NCBI RefSeq assembly: GCF_003129965.1 | Contig: NZ_NRCJ01000004.1 | Coordinates: 1-64,000 of the forward strand | Direction: 5' to 3' | Source: Aggregatibacter kilianii | Lineage (GTDB): Bacteria > Pseudomonadota > Gammaproteobacteria > Enterobacterales > Pasteurellaceae | DNA: 64,000 nucleotides | Shown here: piece by piece, positions 51,333 through 62,110 of the stretch | Layout: the number at the start of each line of letters is the position of its first letter | Position numbering within the stretch: the first letter of the stretch is position 1 | Notes under the pieces: model-generated | The model's input: the letters and a program-made list of their open reading frames with translations, nothing else | Databases searched by the model: none | What the model was told of the DNA's origin: nothing | Position numbers and translations under genes: made by a program

Positions 51333-54155
51333 ATGACTGATTATAAAAATACCCTAAACCTACCCGAAACGGGCTTTCCGATGCGCGGCGATTTAGCTAA
51401 GCGCGAGCCTGTGATGTTGAAAAATTGGTATGAGAAAGATCTTTACCAAAAAATTCGTCAGGCAAGCAAAGGCAAAAAATCCTTTATTTTGCACGACGGC
51501 CCTCCTTATGCCAACGGCACCATTCATATCGGTCATGCTGTGAATAAAATTCTGAAAGACATTATCGTGAAATCCAAAACTGCGCTGGGTTTTGATTCCC
51601 CTTATATCCCGGGCTGGGACTGCCACGGTTTGCCGATTGAATTGAAAGTAGAAGGTTTGGTAGGTAAACCGAACGAGAAAATTTCGGCGGCGGAATTCCG
51701 TCAAAAATGCCGTGAATATGCGGCGGAGCAGGTGGAAGGTCAGAAAAAAGACTTTGTACGCCTCGGCGTGTTGGGCGATTGGGATAATCCGTACCTCACC
51801 ATGAATTTCAACACCGAAGCCAACATTATCCGTACTCTGGGCAAAGTGATCGCCAACGGGCATTTATATAAAGGCTCCAAACCGGTGCATTGGTGTTTGG
51901 ATTGCGGGTCCTCTTTGGCGGAAGCGGAAGTGGAATATGAAGATCGCGTGTCGCCGTCCATTTATGTGCGTTTCCCAGCGGAAAGTGCGGTGGAAATTGA
52001 AGGTAAATTTAACGCTGTGGGTAAAGGCAGCGGCAAACTTTCTGCGGTAATTTGGACCACCACCCCTTGGACTATGCCGTCTAACCGCGCCATTTCGGTG
52101 AATGCGGAGTTGGAATACCAGCTGGTGCAATTAGGTGACGAGCGCGTGATCTTAGCCGCCGATTTGGTACAAGACGTGGCAAAAGCGGTTGGTGTGGAAA
52201 ACGTGGAAATTTTAGGTTCCGCGAAAGGCAAAGCCCTTGAATTATTGCGTTTCCATCATCCATTTTACAATTTCACCGTGCCGATTATTTTAGGCGATCA
52301 TGTTACCACCGATGGCGGTACGGGCTTAGTACACACCGCGCCGGATCACGGTTTGGACGACTTCATCGTGGGTAAACAATATGACTTGCCGATGGCGGGC
52401 TTAGTGGCGAATGACGGTAAATTTATTTCGACGACTGAATTCTTCGCCGGCAAAGGCGTGTTTGAAGCCAACCCGTTAGTCATCGAAAAACTACAAGAAA
52501 TGGGTAACTTATTGAAATTAGATAAGATTAAGCACAGTTACCCGCACTGCTGGCGTCATAAAACCCCGATTATTTTCCGTGCCACACCGCAATGGTTTAT
52601 TGGCATGGAAGTGCAAGGTTTGCGCCCGCAAGCCCTTGGCGAAATTAAACAAGTGCGTTGGATTCCGGATTGGGGTCAAGCGCGTATTGAGAAAATGGTG
52701 GAAAATCGCCCGGATTGGTGTATCTCCCGTCAACGTACTTGGGGCGTGCCGATGACCTTATTCGTGCACAAAGAAACGGAAGAATTGCATCCGCGTACCT
52801 TGGAATTGCTTGAGGAAGTGGCAAAACGCGTAGAAAAAGCCGGCATTCAGGCGTGGTGGGATTTAGACGAAAAAGAATTGCTCGGTGCCGACGCGGAAAC
52901 TTACCGTAAAGTGCCCGACACCTTGGATGTGTGGTTTGATTCCGGATCCACTTATTCTTCCGTGGTGGCGAATCGCCCTGAATTTGAAGGCAAAGCGGCG
53001 GATATGTATTTGGAAGGTTCCGACCAACATCGCGGTTGGTTTATGTCTTCGCTCATGCTTTCCACCGCCACAGATAAAAAAGCGCCGTATAAACAAGTAT
53101 TAACGCACGGCTTCACGGTGGACGGTCAAGGGCGCAAAATGTCCAAATCCATCGGTAACATCGTGACACCGCAAGAAGTCATGGATAAATTCGGCGGCGA
53201 CATTTTACGTTTATGGGTGGCGTCCACCGATTATACCGGCGAAATGACGGTGTCCGACGAAATCTTAAAACGCGCGGCGGACAGCTACCGTCGTATCCGT
53301 AACACGGCGCGCTTCTTGTTGGCGAACTTAAACGGCTTCGACCCGCAACGTGACGCAGTAAAACCGGAAGACATGATTAGTTTGGATCGTTGGGCGGTGG
53401 CTTGTGCGTTAGAGGCGCAAAACGAAATTAAGGACGCCTACGACAACTATCAATTCCATGCCGTGGTGCAACGTTTAATGCGTTTCTGTTCCGTGGAAAT
53501 GGGTTCTTTCTACCTCGATATTATCAAAGACCGTCAATACACCACCAAAGCGGACAGCCTCGCCCGTCGTAGCTGCCAAACCGCCTTGTGGCATATTGCG
53601 GAAGCCTTGGTACGTTGGATGGCGCCGATTCTGTCATTCACCGCTGATGAAATTTGGGGTTATTTGCCGAAAACCGCTACGCCTCGCGCCGAATTCGTAT
53701 TCACCGAAGAATTTTATGAAGGCCTATTCGGCTTAGATGAAAGCGAAAAATTAGATGACGCTTACTGGCAAGCCTTGATTAAGGTTCGTTCCGAAGTAAA
53801 CCGCGTGCTGGAAATCGCCCGTAATGAGAAAGTGATCGGCGGCGGTTTGGAAGCGGAAGTCACGGTTTATGCCAACGACGAATATCGCGCGTTATTGGAA
53901 AAACTGGGCGATGAATTACGTTTCGTGTTGATCACCTCCAAAGCGGCTGTCAAATCGTTGGCGGATAAACCTGCTGATGTAGCAGAGGGCGAATTGGAAG
54001 GCATTGCGGTGAGCGTGGCGCGCTCTAACGGCGAAAAATGCCCGCGTTGCTGGCATTATTCCGACAAAATCGGCGTCAACCCGCAACACCCGACCCTGTG
54101 TCCGCGTTGCGTGGAAAACGTGGCGGGCAACGGCGAAATCAGACGTTTCGCTTAA
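51333..54155 (+). CDS. ileS: Isoleucyl-tRNA synthetase
   Basis: Charges tRNA-Ile and edits valine. It has 940 residues: HIGH motif in [16 protein letters not shown] (~58-68), a CP1 editing domain with [11 protein letters not shown], the KMSKS motif in [10 protein letters not shown] (~602-605), an anticodon-binding domain, and a C-terminal zinc site ([16 protein letters not shown]). Bacterial type 1 IleRS. It starts 25 bases after ribF. Confidence 0.97.
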   Translation: MTDYKNTLNLPETGFPMRGDLAKREPVMLKNWYEKDLYQKIRQASKGKKSFILHDGPPYANGTIHIGHAVNKILKDIIVKSKTALGFDSPYIPGWDCHGLPIELKVEGLVGKPNEKISAAEFRQKCREYAAEQVEGQKKDFVRLGVLGDWDNPYLTMNFNTEANIIRTLGKVIANGHLYKGSKPVHWCLDCGSSLAEAEVEYEDRVSPSIYVRFPAESAVEIEGKFNAVGKGSGKLSAVIWTTTPWTMPSNRAISVNAELEYQLVQLGDERVILAADLVQDVAKAVGVENVEILGSAKGKALELLRFHHPFYNFTVPIILGDHVTTDGGTGLVHTAPDHGLDDFIVGKQYDLPMAGLVANDGKFISTTEFFAGKGVFEANPLVIEKLQEMGNLLKLDKIKHSYPHCWRHKTPIIFRATPQWFIGMEVQGLRPQALGEIKQVRWIPDWGQARIEKMVENRPDWCISRQRTWGVPMTLFVHKETEELHPRTLELLEEVAKRVEKAGIQAWWDLDEKELLGADAETYRKVPDTLDVWFDSGSTYSSVVANRPEFEGKAADMYLEGSDQHRGWFMSSLMLSTATDKKAPYKQVLTHGFTVDGQGRKMSKSIGNIVTPQEVMDKFGGDILRLWVASTDYTGEMTVSDEILKRAADSYRRIRNTARFLLANLNGFDPQRDAVKPEDMISLDRWAVACALEAQNEIKDAYDNYQFHAVVQRLMRFCSVEMGSFYLDIIKDRQYTTKADSLARRSCQTALWHIAEALVRWMAPILSFTADEIWGYLPKTATPRAEFVFTEEFYEGLFGLDESEKLDDAYWQALIKVRSEVNRVLEIARNEKVIGGGLEAEVTVYANDEYRALLEKLGDELRFVLITSKAAVKSLADKPADVAEGELEGIAVSVARSNGEKCPRCWHYSDKIGVNPQHPTLCPRCVENVAGNGEIRRFA

Positions 54156-54171
54156 TTTGCTGCTTACGAAA

Positions 54172-54201
54172 AAAAGTGCGGTTAAAATCGACCGCACTTT
54201 T
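54172..54201 (+). terminator. Uptake-sequence dyad between ileS and lspA
   Basis: AAAAGTGCGGT (54172-54182) and its complement (54191-54201) around 8 bases, followed by T-rich sequence. It lies inside an otherwise continuous operon and may act as a partial terminator that lowers lspA-ispH expression relative to ileS. Confidence 0.6.
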
Positions 54202-54235
54202 ATTATTTTTATGATGAAGATTATTTAACGAACTT

Positions 54236-54730
54236 ATGACGAACAAAACCAAATCCGGACTCTCCTTTTTGTGGCTTGCCGTGCTGGCGTTTATTGCCGA
54301 TATGTTTACCAAATACTTGATTGTGACCAATTTTGAGTACGGTGAAAGCCTTAACCTGCTGCCGATTTTTAACCTGACTTATGTGGGCAATTTCGGCGCC
54401 GCGTTTAGTTTCCTTGCGGATCATGACGGCTGGCAAAAATTCTTTTTCCTTGGCTTGGCATTGGCGATTTCCGCTATGTTGATTTATTTCTTAATGAAAA
54501 ATCGCCACGACCAAAAACTGCTAAATGCCGCTTACGCCTTGATTATCGGCGGGGCGTTAGGTAATGCGGCGGATCGTCTATATCACGGCTATGTGGTGGA
54601 CTTTTTAGATTTTTATTGGCGGGATTGGCATTATCCCGTGTTTAATGTGGCGGACATTGCCATTTGTGTGGGGGCGGGTTTGATCGCGTTAGATGCGTTC
54701 AAAAACGGCAATAAACAGGAACGTAAATAA
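54236..54730 (+). CDS. lspA: Lipoprotein signal peptidase (signal peptidase II)
   Basis: Cleaves the signal of prolipoproteins after lipidation, for example that of the binding protein at 5.7 kb. It has 164 residues with four helices; the catalytic Asp residues are in [15 protein letters not shown] and FNVADIAI. The stop codon overlaps the ispH ATG by 1 base (TAATG). Confidence 0.96.
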   Translation: MTNKTKSGLSFLWLAVLAFIADMFTKYLIVTNFEYGESLNLLPIFNLTYVGNFGAAFSFLADHDGWQKFFFLGLALAISAMLIYFLMKNRHDQKLLNAAYALIIGGALGNAADRLYHGYVVDFLDFYWRDWHYPVFNVADIAICVGAGLIALDAFKNGNKQERK

Positions 54731-55674
54731 TGAAAATTATTTTAGCCAACCCGCGCGGTTTCTGCGCCGGTGTGGATCGTGCCATTAGCATTGTAGAGTT
54801 GGCGTTAGAAATTCACGGCGCGCCCATTTATGTGCGCCATGAAGTGGTGCATAACCGTTTCGTGGTGAACGGTTTGCGTGAACGCGGCGCCATTTTTGTG
54901 GAAGAGTTAAGCGAAGTGCCGGACGGCGCCATTGTGATTTTCTCCGCCCACGGCGTGTCCCAAGCGGTGCGTCAGGAAGCGAAAGAACGCAATTTGAAAG
55001 TCTTTGACGCCACTTGCCCGTTGGTGACCAAAGTGCATATGCAGGTGGCACGCGCCAGTCGCAAAGGCACCAAAGCCATTTTAATCGGGCACAAAGGCCA
55101 CCCGGAAGTGGAAGGTACTATGGGGCAATACGGCAACCAAGAGGGAGGCATTTATTTAATCGAAAGCGTAGAAGACATCGCCAATTTGCCGGTGGAGCAG
55201 AACGACGATCTCACTTTCATGACGCAAACCACGCTGTCCTTAGACGACACGGCGGAAACCATCAGCGCCCTGAAAGAAAAATATCCCGCCATTCAAGGCC
55301 CGCATAAAAACGACATTTGCTACGCTACCACGAACCGTCAGGAAGCGGTGCGCGAACTGGCGAAACAATCGGATTTGGTGGTGGTAGTCGGTTCCAAAAA
55401 TTCCTCTAATTCCAACCGTTTGGCAGAGCTGGCTTCCCGTATGGGCGTTGCGTCCAAATTAATTGACGACCCGGAAGACATTCACGCCGATTGGTTCGAC
55501 GGCGTGCAAACCATCGGCGTTACCGCCGGCGCTTCCGCCCCGGAAGAACTGGTGCAATCGGTCATTTCCCGCCTGAAAGAATTCGGCGTCACCACCGTGG
55601 AAGAGCTACAAGGTCTCGAAGAAAATATGTTCTTTGAAGTGCCGAAAGAGTTGAGGGTGAAAGAGGTAATCTGA
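54730..55674 (+). CDS. ispH: 4-hydroxy-3-methylbut-2-enyl diphosphate reductase
   Basis: Last step of the MEP isoprenoid pathway, a [4Fe-4S] enzyme. It has 314 residues with the three cluster Cys in [10 protein letters not shown] (Cys12), DATCPLV (~Cys96) and [11 protein letters not shown] (~Cys197), plus SNSNRL. Its start is coupled to lspA. End of the operon. Confidence 0.97.
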   Translation: MKIILANPRGFCAGVDRAISIVELALEIHGAPIYVRHEVVHNRFVVNGLRERGAIFVEELSEVPDGAIVIFSAHGVSQAVRQEAKERNLKVFDATCPLVTKVHMQVARASRKGTKAILIGHKGHPEVEGTMGQYGNQEGGIYLIESVEDIANLPVEQNDDLTFMTQTTLSLDDTAETISALKEKYPAIQGPHKNDICYATTNRQEAVRELAKQSDLVVVVGSKNSSNSNRLAELASRMGVASKLIDDPEDIHADWFDGVQTIGVTAGASAPEELVQSVISRLKEFGVTTVEELQGLEENMFFEVPKELRVKEVI

Positions 55675-55804
55675 GTTACTTACCAAGCCTCTCGCCGGTG
55701 CGCGTTTCCCAACGCGTGCCCTTTCTCCGACTAGCACTGCGACATGTGCTCTATCAACCAAATCCTCTCGAAAACACCCTAAATTCTCACCGCACTTTTC
55801 TGAA

Positions 55805-55826
55805 TTTTGCGACATGGCTCCCAAAA
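55805..55826 (+). promoter_or_regulatory. CRP-S-like competence site upstream of comE1
   Basis: TTTTGCGA, six bases, TCCCAAAA: the left half fits the TGCGA core of CRP-S sites that need both CRP and Sxy in Haemophilus; the right half has one mismatch to TCGCA. It is centred about 108 bases before the start codon. A weak -10 (CAAAAT, 55863-55868) lies at a distance compatible with class I activation. Confidence 0.5.
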
Positions 55827-55923
55827 GTGCGGTCATTTTCTCGCGCGTTTTTTTCTTTTCGACAAAATACGCCTGTTGATTGATTCAACGTTTGTTTTAA
55901 CTTTAGTCAGAAAAGGAATCACT

Positions 55924-56253
55924 ATGAAAGCAATGAAACATCTTTTGGCTTCGCTGTTCGTGTTGGGTTCGGTGTTTGCAGGATCTGCCGTAGCGGCGGA
56001 AAAAACGGCAGAACCGACGGTGCAGACGGAACAACCTGCGGCAACCGCAGCAGTTGGCGATAAAGTCAATATTAATACCGCAACAGCGGCGGAAATTCAA
56101 AAAGCCCTTGTGGGTATCGGTGCGAAAAAAGCGGAAGCGGTCGTGCAATATCGTGAAAAACATGGCGCATTCAGCGCGGTAGAACAGTTGTTGGAAGTGC
56201 AAGGCATCGGTAAAGCCACGTTAGAAAAAAATCGCGATCGCATCGCACTTTAA
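55924..56253 (+). CDS. comE1: ComE1/ComEA-type helix-hairpin-helix DNA-binding protein
   Basis: 109 residues with a signal peptide (about 1-24, ending AVAA), a short Thr/Ala/Pro-rich linker, and a C-terminal HhH domain (VNINTATAAEIQKALVGIGAKKAEAVVQYR, LLEVQGIGKATLEKN). Family members bind incoming DNA in the periplasm during transformation; H. influenzae ComE1 is in the CRP-S regulon. It fits a naturally competent host full of uptake sequences. GGAATC precedes the ATG at 55924. Confidence 0.88.
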   Translation: MKAMKHLLASLFVLGSVFAGSAVAAEKTAEPTVQTEQPAATAAVGDKVNINTATAAEIQKALVGIGAKKAEAVVQYREKHGAFSAVEQLLEVQGIGKATLEKNRDRIAL

Positions 56254-56376
56254 TTTTTCCTTTTAGTTATTGTTTTAAGGTAAGACGAGGCAATGTTCCT
56301 CGTCTTTTTTATTGGGCGCAGTTATAATACGGGGCATTTTTCAACCGCACTTAAACGCACAAAGAAGAGAGGCAAA

Positions 56377-56976
56377 ATGAAACAAAAAATTGTTTTAGCC
56401 ACCGGCAATCAAGGCAAAGTCAGAGAAATGGCGGATGTGTTATCCGATTTCGGATTTGACGTGATTGCGCAAACGGATTTAGGCATTGACAGCCCGGAAG
56501 AAACGGGATTGACCTTTGTGGAAAATGCCATTTTAAAAGCCCGTTATGCCGCCGAACAATCCGGTTTACCGGCGATTGCAGACGATTCCGGCTTGGTGGT
56601 TGAGGCTTTGAACGGCGCGCCGGGGTTATATTCCGCCCGTTATGCGGGAGTAGATGGCGAACAAGCCGATGCGAAGAATCGCGCCAAGTTATTGGCGGAA
56701 TTAGCCGACGTGCCTACCGAACGGCGCAAAGCCAAATTCGTCAGCACCATCGTGTTATTGCAACATCCCGCTGACCCGTCACCGATTATCGCCCAAGGCG
56801 AATGCCACGGCGTGATTTCCTTTGAAGAAAAAGGCGACAACGGTTTTGGTTACGATGCCTTATTTTTCAGTCCGGAACAAGGCTGCACCTTTGCCGAACT
56901 GGAAACCGTGGAGAAAAAGAAAATTTCCCATCGTGCCCGTGCATTAACCGTGCTTAAAGCCAAATTAGGCGCATAA
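56377..56976 (+). CDS. rdgB: dITP/XTP pyrophosphatase
   Basis: Removes non-canonical purine nucleotides (ITP, dITP, XTP) to prevent their use in DNA. It has 199 residues of the Ham1/RdgB family: [11 protein letters not shown] start, [25 protein letters not shown] and a C-terminal SHRARAL. AGAGAGG lies upstream of the ATG at 56377; the upstream in-frame residues have no family match. UPF0145 and hemW follow on the same strand. Confidence 0.95.
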   Translation: MKQKIVLATGNQGKVREMADVLSDFGFDVIAQTDLGIDSPEETGLTFVENAILKARYAAEQSGLPAIADDSGLVVEALNGAPGLYSARYAGVDGEQADAKNRAKLLAELADVPTERRKAKFVSTIVLLQHPADPSPIIAQGECHGVISFEEKGDNGFGYDALFFSPEQGCTFAELETVEKKKISHRARALTVLKAKLGA

Positions 56977-57014
56977 GTGCGGTCGTTTTTTAGTGTAAAT
57001 TTAAAGGAAACAAC

Positions 57015-57338
57015 ATGATTATCACCACCACACCGCACATTGAAGGCAAACAAATCCTCGAATATAAACAACTGGTTTTCGGCGAAGTGGTTGCCGGATC
57101 GAATTTTATCCGCGACTTCTTTGCCGGCATTACCGACATTATCGGCGGACGGTCAGGCATGTACGAATCACGCATTACCAAGGCGCGCAAAGAAGCCTTG
57201 GACGAAATGGAGAAAAACGCGCAAGCTCTAGGCGCCAATGCCGTTGTCGGCGTGGAAGTGAATTACACCACCATCACCTCCGATTCCAAAAGCATGTTCA
57301 TGATTGTGGCAAGCGGCACCGCCGTCGTGGTGCGTTAA
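57015..57338 (+). CDS. UPF0145 (YbjQ-like) protein
   Basis: 107 residues with ITTTPHIEGKQILEYKQLVFGEVV, IIGGRSGMYESRITKAR and LGANAVVGVEVNY, which identify the UPF0145/YbjQ family (related to a putative heavy-metal-binding domain). Function unknown. AAAGGA precedes the ATG, and its stop overlaps the hemW start by 1 base. Confidence 0.9.
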   Translation: MIITTTPHIEGKQILEYKQLVFGEVVAGSNFIRDFFAGITDIIGGRSGMYESRITKARKEALDEMEKNAQALGANAVVGVEVNYTTITSDSKSMFMIVASGTAVVVR

Positions 57339-58504
57339 TGACGGTGGCATTGAATCCGTTGGTGATGCCTCCTCTTAGCTTATACGTTCACATTCCGTGG
57401 TGCGTGCAGAAATGCCCGTACTGCGATTTCAATTCCCACGCGCAAAAAGGGGCGATTCCCGAGCAGGATTATGTGCAACATTTGCTTACCGATTTAACGG
57501 CGGATTTGGCGCGTTATCAGGACAGCGTGCAACACCGCCCGCTGCATTCCATTTTTATCGGTGGCGGCACGCCGAGCTTGTTTTCGGCGGAAACGATCGC
57601 TTATTTATTGCAACAAATCGAACAGCGTATTCCCTTTGCGCCGAACATCGAAATTACCCTGGAAGCGAATCCCGGCACGGCGGAAGCCGAGCGTTTTTTA
57701 GGCTATGTGCAGGCGGGCGTGAATCGAATTTCCATGGGGATTCAAAGTTTTTCCGATGAAAAATTGCAAAAGTTGGGGCGTATTCATAATGCCGCCGAAG
57801 CAAAAAGTGCGGTGGGTTTCGCGAGCGTTTCGGGGCTACGCAGTTTTAATTTGGATTTAATGCACGGCTTGCCGAACCAAACTCTCAACGAAGCCTTGGA
57901 CGATTTGCGTCAAGCCATTGAACTGGCGCCGCCGCATTTGTCTTGGTATCAGCTCACCATCGAGCCGAATACCATGTTCGCTTATCGCCCGCCGAAATTG
58001 CCCGATGACGATGAATTGTGGGATATTTTTGAGCAGGGACATCAATTACTCACCGCCGCAGGCTACCAACAATACGAAACCTCCGCCTATGCCAAGCCGG
58101 GCTTTCAATGTCGGCATAATTTGAATTATTGGCGTTTCGGCGATTATCTTGCCGTCGGTTGCGGCGCGCACGGTAAGCTCAGTTTCCCGAACGGCGGCAT
58201 TTTGCGTTACAGCAAAACCAAGCACCCCAAAGGCTATATGCGCGGTGAGTATCTGTATGAAGAACGGGACGTGAGCGCCGAAGATCGTCCTTTCGAGTTT
58301 TTCATGAATCGCTTCCGTCTGTTGGAACCCGTGCCGAAAAGCGACTTTGAACAGCTCACCGGCTTGCCCCTAAGTGCGGTGGAAAATCCAATTGTTTGGG
58401 CTAAGACACAAAAATTTATCACGGAAACCGACCGCACTTGGCAAGTAACCGAACATGGCAAGTTGTTTTTAAACGAATTATTGGAACGTTTTTTGCCGGA
58501 ATAA
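57338..58504 (+). CDS. hemW: HemW, radical-SAM family haem chaperone
   Basis: 388 residues. The radical-SAM Cys motif is HIPWCVQKCPYCDF (Cys22, 26, 29), followed by the IGGGTPSLF and GVNRISMGIQSF segments and a C-terminal HemN-like domain. Such proteins were long annotated as coproporphyrinogen oxidases, but HemW lacks that activity and delivers haem to respiratory enzymes. The ATG overlaps the UPF0145 stop; Met10 is another possible start. Three uptake sequences lie within. Confidence 0.93.
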   Translation: MTVALNPLVMPPLSLYVHIPWCVQKCPYCDFNSHAQKGAIPEQDYVQHLLTDLTADLARYQDSVQHRPLHSIFIGGGTPSLFSAETIAYLLQQIEQRIPFAPNIEITLEANPGTAEAERFLGYVQAGVNRISMGIQSFSDEKLQKLGRIHNAAEAKSAVGFASVSGLRSFNLDLMHGLPNQTLNEALDDLRQAIELAPPHLSWYQLTIEPNTMFAYRPPKLPDDDELWDIFEQGHQLLTAAGYQQYETSAYAKPGFQCRHNLNYWRFGDYLAVGCGAHGKLSFPNGGILRYSKTKHPKGYMRGEYLYEERDVSAEDRPFEFFMNRFRLLEPVPKSDFEQLTGLPLSAVENPIVWAKTQKFITETDRTWQVTEHGKLFLNELLERFLPE

Positions 58505-58603
58505 AATTTCCCCGCCACTTGTTTATCCTCAGAAAACTGATTAAAGTAAACGCAAACGTTTACGCGATAGAAAATCGCGTAATTTTGTTACTAAGGAGTA
58601 AAA

Positions 58604-59260
58604 ATGGATCAACTCGAAATGAAAAAAATCGCCGCGCAAGCGGCTTTGCAATTTGTAAAGCCGGATATGATCGTCGGCGTCGGCAGCGGTTCCACCGTAA
58701 ATTGTTTTATTGAAGCCTTGGGCGCGCTAAAAAATCAAATTAAAGGCGCGGTGGCGGCATCGAAAAAATCGGAAGAATTATTGCGCCAACAAGGCATTGA
58801 AGTGTTCAGCACCAATGATGTTTCCGGTTTGGATATTTATGTGGACGGCGCCGATGAAATCAATCCGCAAAAAATGATGATTAAAGGTGGCGGTGCGGCA
58901 TTGACACGTGAAAAAATTGTGGCTGCGCTTGCAAAAAATTTCATCTGCATCGTGGATAGCAGCAAGCAGGTAGATGTGTTAGGCTCTACTTTCCCGTTGC
59001 CAATCGAAGTGATCCCGATGGCGCGTTCGCAAGTGGCGCGTAAATTGGTCGCATTAGGTGGCGCGCCGGAATATCGCGAAGGCGTGGTGACCGATAACGG
59101 CAATATCATTTTGGATGTGCATAATTTTGAAATTATGAATCCGGTGGCGATGGAAAAAGAATTGAACGACATTGCGGGTGTGGTAACCAACGGTATCTTC
59201 GCCTTGCGGGCGGCGGACACCGTGATTGTCGGCACCCCGAACGGCGCAAAAATAATTTAA
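58604..59260 (+). CDS. rpiA: Ribose-5-phosphate isomerase A
   Basis: Interconverts ribose-5-phosphate and ribulose-5-phosphate in the non-oxidative pentose phosphate pathway. It has 218 residues with [13 protein letters not shown] (~24-36), the catalytic DGADEI (~81-86) and [18 protein letters not shown] precedes the ATG. serA follows after 19 bases, the same rpiA-serA order as E. coli. Confidence 0.97.
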   Translation: MDQLEMKKIAAQAALQFVKPDMIVGVGSGSTVNCFIEALGALKNQIKGAVAASKKSEELLRQQGIEVFSTNDVSGLDIYVDGADEINPQKMMIKGGGAALTREKIVAALAKNFICIVDSSKQVDVLGSTFPLPIEVIPMARSQVARKLVALGGAPEYREGVVTDNGNIILDVHNFEIMNPVAMEKELNDIAGVVTNGIFALRAADTVIVGTPNGAKII

Positions 59261-59279
59261 AAATAACTGGAGAGCAAAC

Positions 59280-60512
59280 ATGACAGTCAAAGTTTCCTTG
59301 GATAAATCCAAAATCAAATTTGTGTTGTTGGAGGGCGTTCACCAAAGCGCCTTGGACACCTTGCACGCCGCAGGCTACACCAACATCGATTATTACAAAA
59401 AGGCCCTGGATGGCGACGATTTGAAAGACGCCATCAAAGACGCCCACTTCATCGGTTTGCGTTCACGCACCAATCTCACCGCCGACATGATTGCTGCCGC
59501 GCCGAAACTCATTGCGGTAGGCTGTTTCTGTATCGGAACCAACCAAGTGGATTTAAACGCCGCTAAAGCGCGCGGTATCCCGGTGTTTAATGCGCCGTTC
59601 TCCAACACCCGCTCTGTCGCCGAATTGGTGCTGGGCGAAATCCTGCTATTAATGCGCAATATCCCGCAAGCGAACGCGGAAGTGCATCGTGGTTTGTGGA
59701 ATAAATCCGCCGTAGGCTCACATGAAGTACGCGGCAAAAAATTGGGCATCGTGGGTTACGGTCATATCGGTTCCCAACTGAGCATTATTGCGGAATCATT
59801 GGGTATGGACGTACATTTCTACGACATTGAAAACAAACTTCCGCTCGGCAACGCCAAACAAGTGCGCAGTTTGGAAGAATTGCTCGGTTCCTGCGATGTG
59901 ATTTCCCTGCATGTGCCGGATTTGCCGTCCACCCGCAACTTAATCAGCGCGGAACGCATTGCCCAATTAAAACAGGATTCCATTTTAATTAACGCGGCGC
60001 GCGGCACGGTGGTGGACATTGAGGCTTTAGCGAAAGCCTTAGAAGACGGCAAAGTACGCGGTGCGGCAATCGATGTGTTCCCTAAAGAACCGGCATCTAT
60101 TAACGAAGAGTTCGTCTCACCGTTACGCCAATTCGACAATGTATTACTGACCCCGCACATCGGCGGTTCAACTGCCGAAGCGCAGGAAAACATCGGCTTT
60201 GAAGTGGCGGGTAAATTTGTGAAATATTCCGACAACGGCTCCACCCTGTCTTCCGTCAACTTCCCGGAAGTTTCCTTGCCGGAACACGAGGGCTCCAAAC
60301 GTTTGTTGCACATTCACGAAAATCGCCCCGGCGTACTCAACAGAATCAACCAGATTTTTGTTGAGGCGAACGTCAACATCGCCGCACAGTACTTACAAAC
60401 CGACCCGAAAATCGGCTATGTGGTCATCGACGTGGAAACGGAAGACACCGCCCCGTTATTGGCTAAACTCCGCGAAATCGACGGCACGATCCGTGCGCGG
60501 GTGTTGTTTTAG
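59280..60512 (+). CDS. serA: D-3-phosphoglycerate dehydrogenase
   Basis: First step of serine synthesis. It has 410 residues: an NAD-binding core (VGYGHIGSQLS ~161-171), catalytic Arg/Glu/His in the NAARGTVVDIE and LTPHIGGST regions, and a C-terminal ACT domain (ENRPGVLNRINQIF) that gives serine feedback inhibition, as in E. coli. GGAG precedes the ATG. serB is at 46.4 kb. Confidence 0.97.
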   Translation: MTVKVSLDKSKIKFVLLEGVHQSALDTLHAAGYTNIDYYKKALDGDDLKDAIKDAHFIGLRSRTNLTADMIAAAPKLIAVGCFCIGTNQVDLNAAKARGIPVFNAPFSNTRSVAELVLGEILLLMRNIPQANAEVHRGLWNKSAVGSHEVRGKKLGIVGYGHIGSQLSIIAESLGMDVHFYDIENKLPLGNAKQVRSLEELLGSCDVISLHVPDLPSTRNLISAERIAQLKQDSILINAARGTVVDIEALAKALEDGKVRGAAIDVFPKEPASINEEFVSPLRQFDNVLLTPHIGGSTAEAQENIGFEVAGKFVKYSDNGSTLSSVNFPEVSLPEHEGSKRLLHIHENRPGVLNRINQIFVEANVNIAAQYLQTDPKIGYVVIDVETEDTAPLLAKLREIDGTIRARVLF

Positions 60513-60525
60513 TCTTACGTGAATA

Positions 60526-60567
60526 AAAAAGTGCGGTGAAAATTCATTGTGTTTTCTCACCGCACTT
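60526..60567. terminator. Uptake-sequence dyad after serA
   Basis: AAAAGTGCGGTGA and TCACCGCACTT pair around about 20 bases, 14 bases after the serA stop. First of two hairpins between the converging serA and cysS. Confidence 0.65.
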
Positions 60568-60584
60568 ATGACGAGTAATAAGAA

Positions 60585-60615
60585 AAAAGGAAAGTGAATT
60601 GCTCACTTTCCTTTT
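60585..60615 (-). terminator. cysS terminator (bidirectional)
   Basis: AAAAGGAAAGTGA / TCACTTTCCTTTT, 13 paired bases around 5, just past the cysS stop; A and T runs on both sides. Confidence 0.85.
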
Positions 60616-60631
60616 GTTTTTTAATTATCGG

Positions 60632-62011
60632 TTACTGTTTCCGCCAAGTCGTCCCGTTCGGGCCGTCTTCCAATACAATGCCCATTGCCGTTAAGGCGTT
60701 GCGGGCGGCGTCGGCGGTCGGCCAGTCTTTGGCGGCGCGGGCTTCGTTGCGTTGTTTGATAAGCGCTTCGATTTTTGCCACTTTATCTTCGTCGGAGCCG
60801 GCTTGCAGGAATTGTTCAGGATCCAGTTGGAGAAAACCGAGAATGCTGGCAAGTTCGCGTAAGCGTGCCGCTAAACCGTTGGCTTTTGCCATGTCTTCGC
60901 TTTTCAGTTTGTTTAATTCGCGCGCCATTTCGAACAGCACGGAAAGGGCGTTTGGCGTGTTGAAATCGTCATCCATGGCTTCGCGGAAAGCGTCCACAAA
61001 ATTTTCGCCGCCAAAAGCCACTGCACTTTTATCGGTGCCGCGTAATGCGGTGTAGAGCCGTTCCAGAGCCCCGTGGGCGAGGTTGAGATTTTCTTCGCTG
61101 TAATTTAGTTGGCTGCGGTAGTGGGCGGTGAGCAGGAAGTAGCGCACGCTTTCCGCGTCGTAGTGGCTTAATACGTCACGAATGGTGAAGAAGTTGCCGA
61201 GGGATTTCGACATTTTTTCTTTATCCACCATAATCATGCCGGAATGTAGCCAGTAGTTTACATATTGGTTGCCGTGGGCGCAGCAGGATTGGGCGATTTC
61301 GTTTTCGTGGTGCGGGAACATGAGGTCGGAGCCGCCGCCGTGGATGTCAAAATGTTCGCCAAGCTGTTTGCAGTTCATGGCGGAACATTCGATATGCCAG
61401 CCCGGGCGACCTTTGCCCCAAGGCGAATCCCAGCTCGGTTCGTTCGGTTTGGACATTTTCCATAGCACGAAATCCATCGGGTTTTTCTTGATTTCGTTGA
61501 TTTCAATGCGAGCGCCCGCTTGTAATTGTTCCAAATCTTGACGGGACAATTTGCCGTAATCTTTGAAGCTTTCCACATCAAACATCACATCGCCGTTATC
61601 CGCCACATAGGCGTGTCCGCGCCGGATTAATTTCTCTACAATTTCAATGATTTCGGGAATATGATGGGTGGCTCGCGGTTCAAAATCCGGATGCAAAATG
61701 TTCAGCGCGTCAAAATCTTTGTACATTTCCACCACCATGCGATCCACTAATTGATCGCAGGTTTCTTTGTTTTCCAACGCACGTTTAATGATTTTGTCAT
61801 CTACGTCGGTGATGTTGCGCACATAGGTTAAATCGTAACCTAAATAACGTAGATAACGGGCGATGACATCAAAGCATACAAAAGTGCGTCCGTGCCCGAT
61901 GTGGCAGAGATCGTACACGGTGACGCCGCACACATACATGCCGATTTTGCCGGCGTGAATGGGTTTGAAAATTTCTTTTTCACGGGTGAGGGTATTGAAA
62001 AGTTTTAACAT
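60632..62011 (-). CDS. cysS: Cysteinyl-tRNA synthetase
   Basis: Charges tRNA-Cys. It has 459 residues: zinc Cys in [10 protein letters not shown], the HIGH motif in LCHIGHGRT (~37-40), KMSKS in [10 protein letters not shown] (~266-270), and a helical anticodon domain. The ATG at 62011 gives [18 protein letters not shown], the conserved start; a start 30 bases upstream is unsupported. Divergent from ppiB, as in E. coli. Confidence 0.97.
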   Translation of the reverse strand: MLKLFNTLTREKEIFKPIHAGKIGMYVCGVTVYDLCHIGHGRTFVCFDVIARYLRYLGYDLTYVRNITDVDDKIIKRALENKETCDQLVDRMVVEMYKDFDALNILHPDFEPRATHHIPEIIEIVEKLIRRGHAYVADNGDVMFDVESFKDYGKLSRQDLEQLQAGARIEINEIKKNPMDFVLWKMSKPNEPSWDSPWGKGRPGWHIECSAMNCKQLGEHFDIHGGGSDLMFPHHENEIAQSCCAHGNQYVNYWLHSGMIMVDKEKMSKSLGNFFTIRDVLSHYDAESVRYFLLTAHYRSQLNYSEENLNLAHGALERLYTALRGTDKSAVAFGGENFVDAFREAMDDDFNTPNALSVLFEMARELNKLKSEDMAKANGLAARLRELASILGFLQLDPEQFLQAGSDEDKVAKIEALIKQRNEARAAKDWPTADAARNALTAMGIVLEDGPNGTTWRKQ

Positions 62012-62110
62012 ATCAGGATCCAAATCTTTTTGAAAACGCACCGCACTTTATGGCGATTTGGGGCGGATTATGAAATAATGACGCTCTTTAATTCGTATAG
62101 GAAAAGCACA

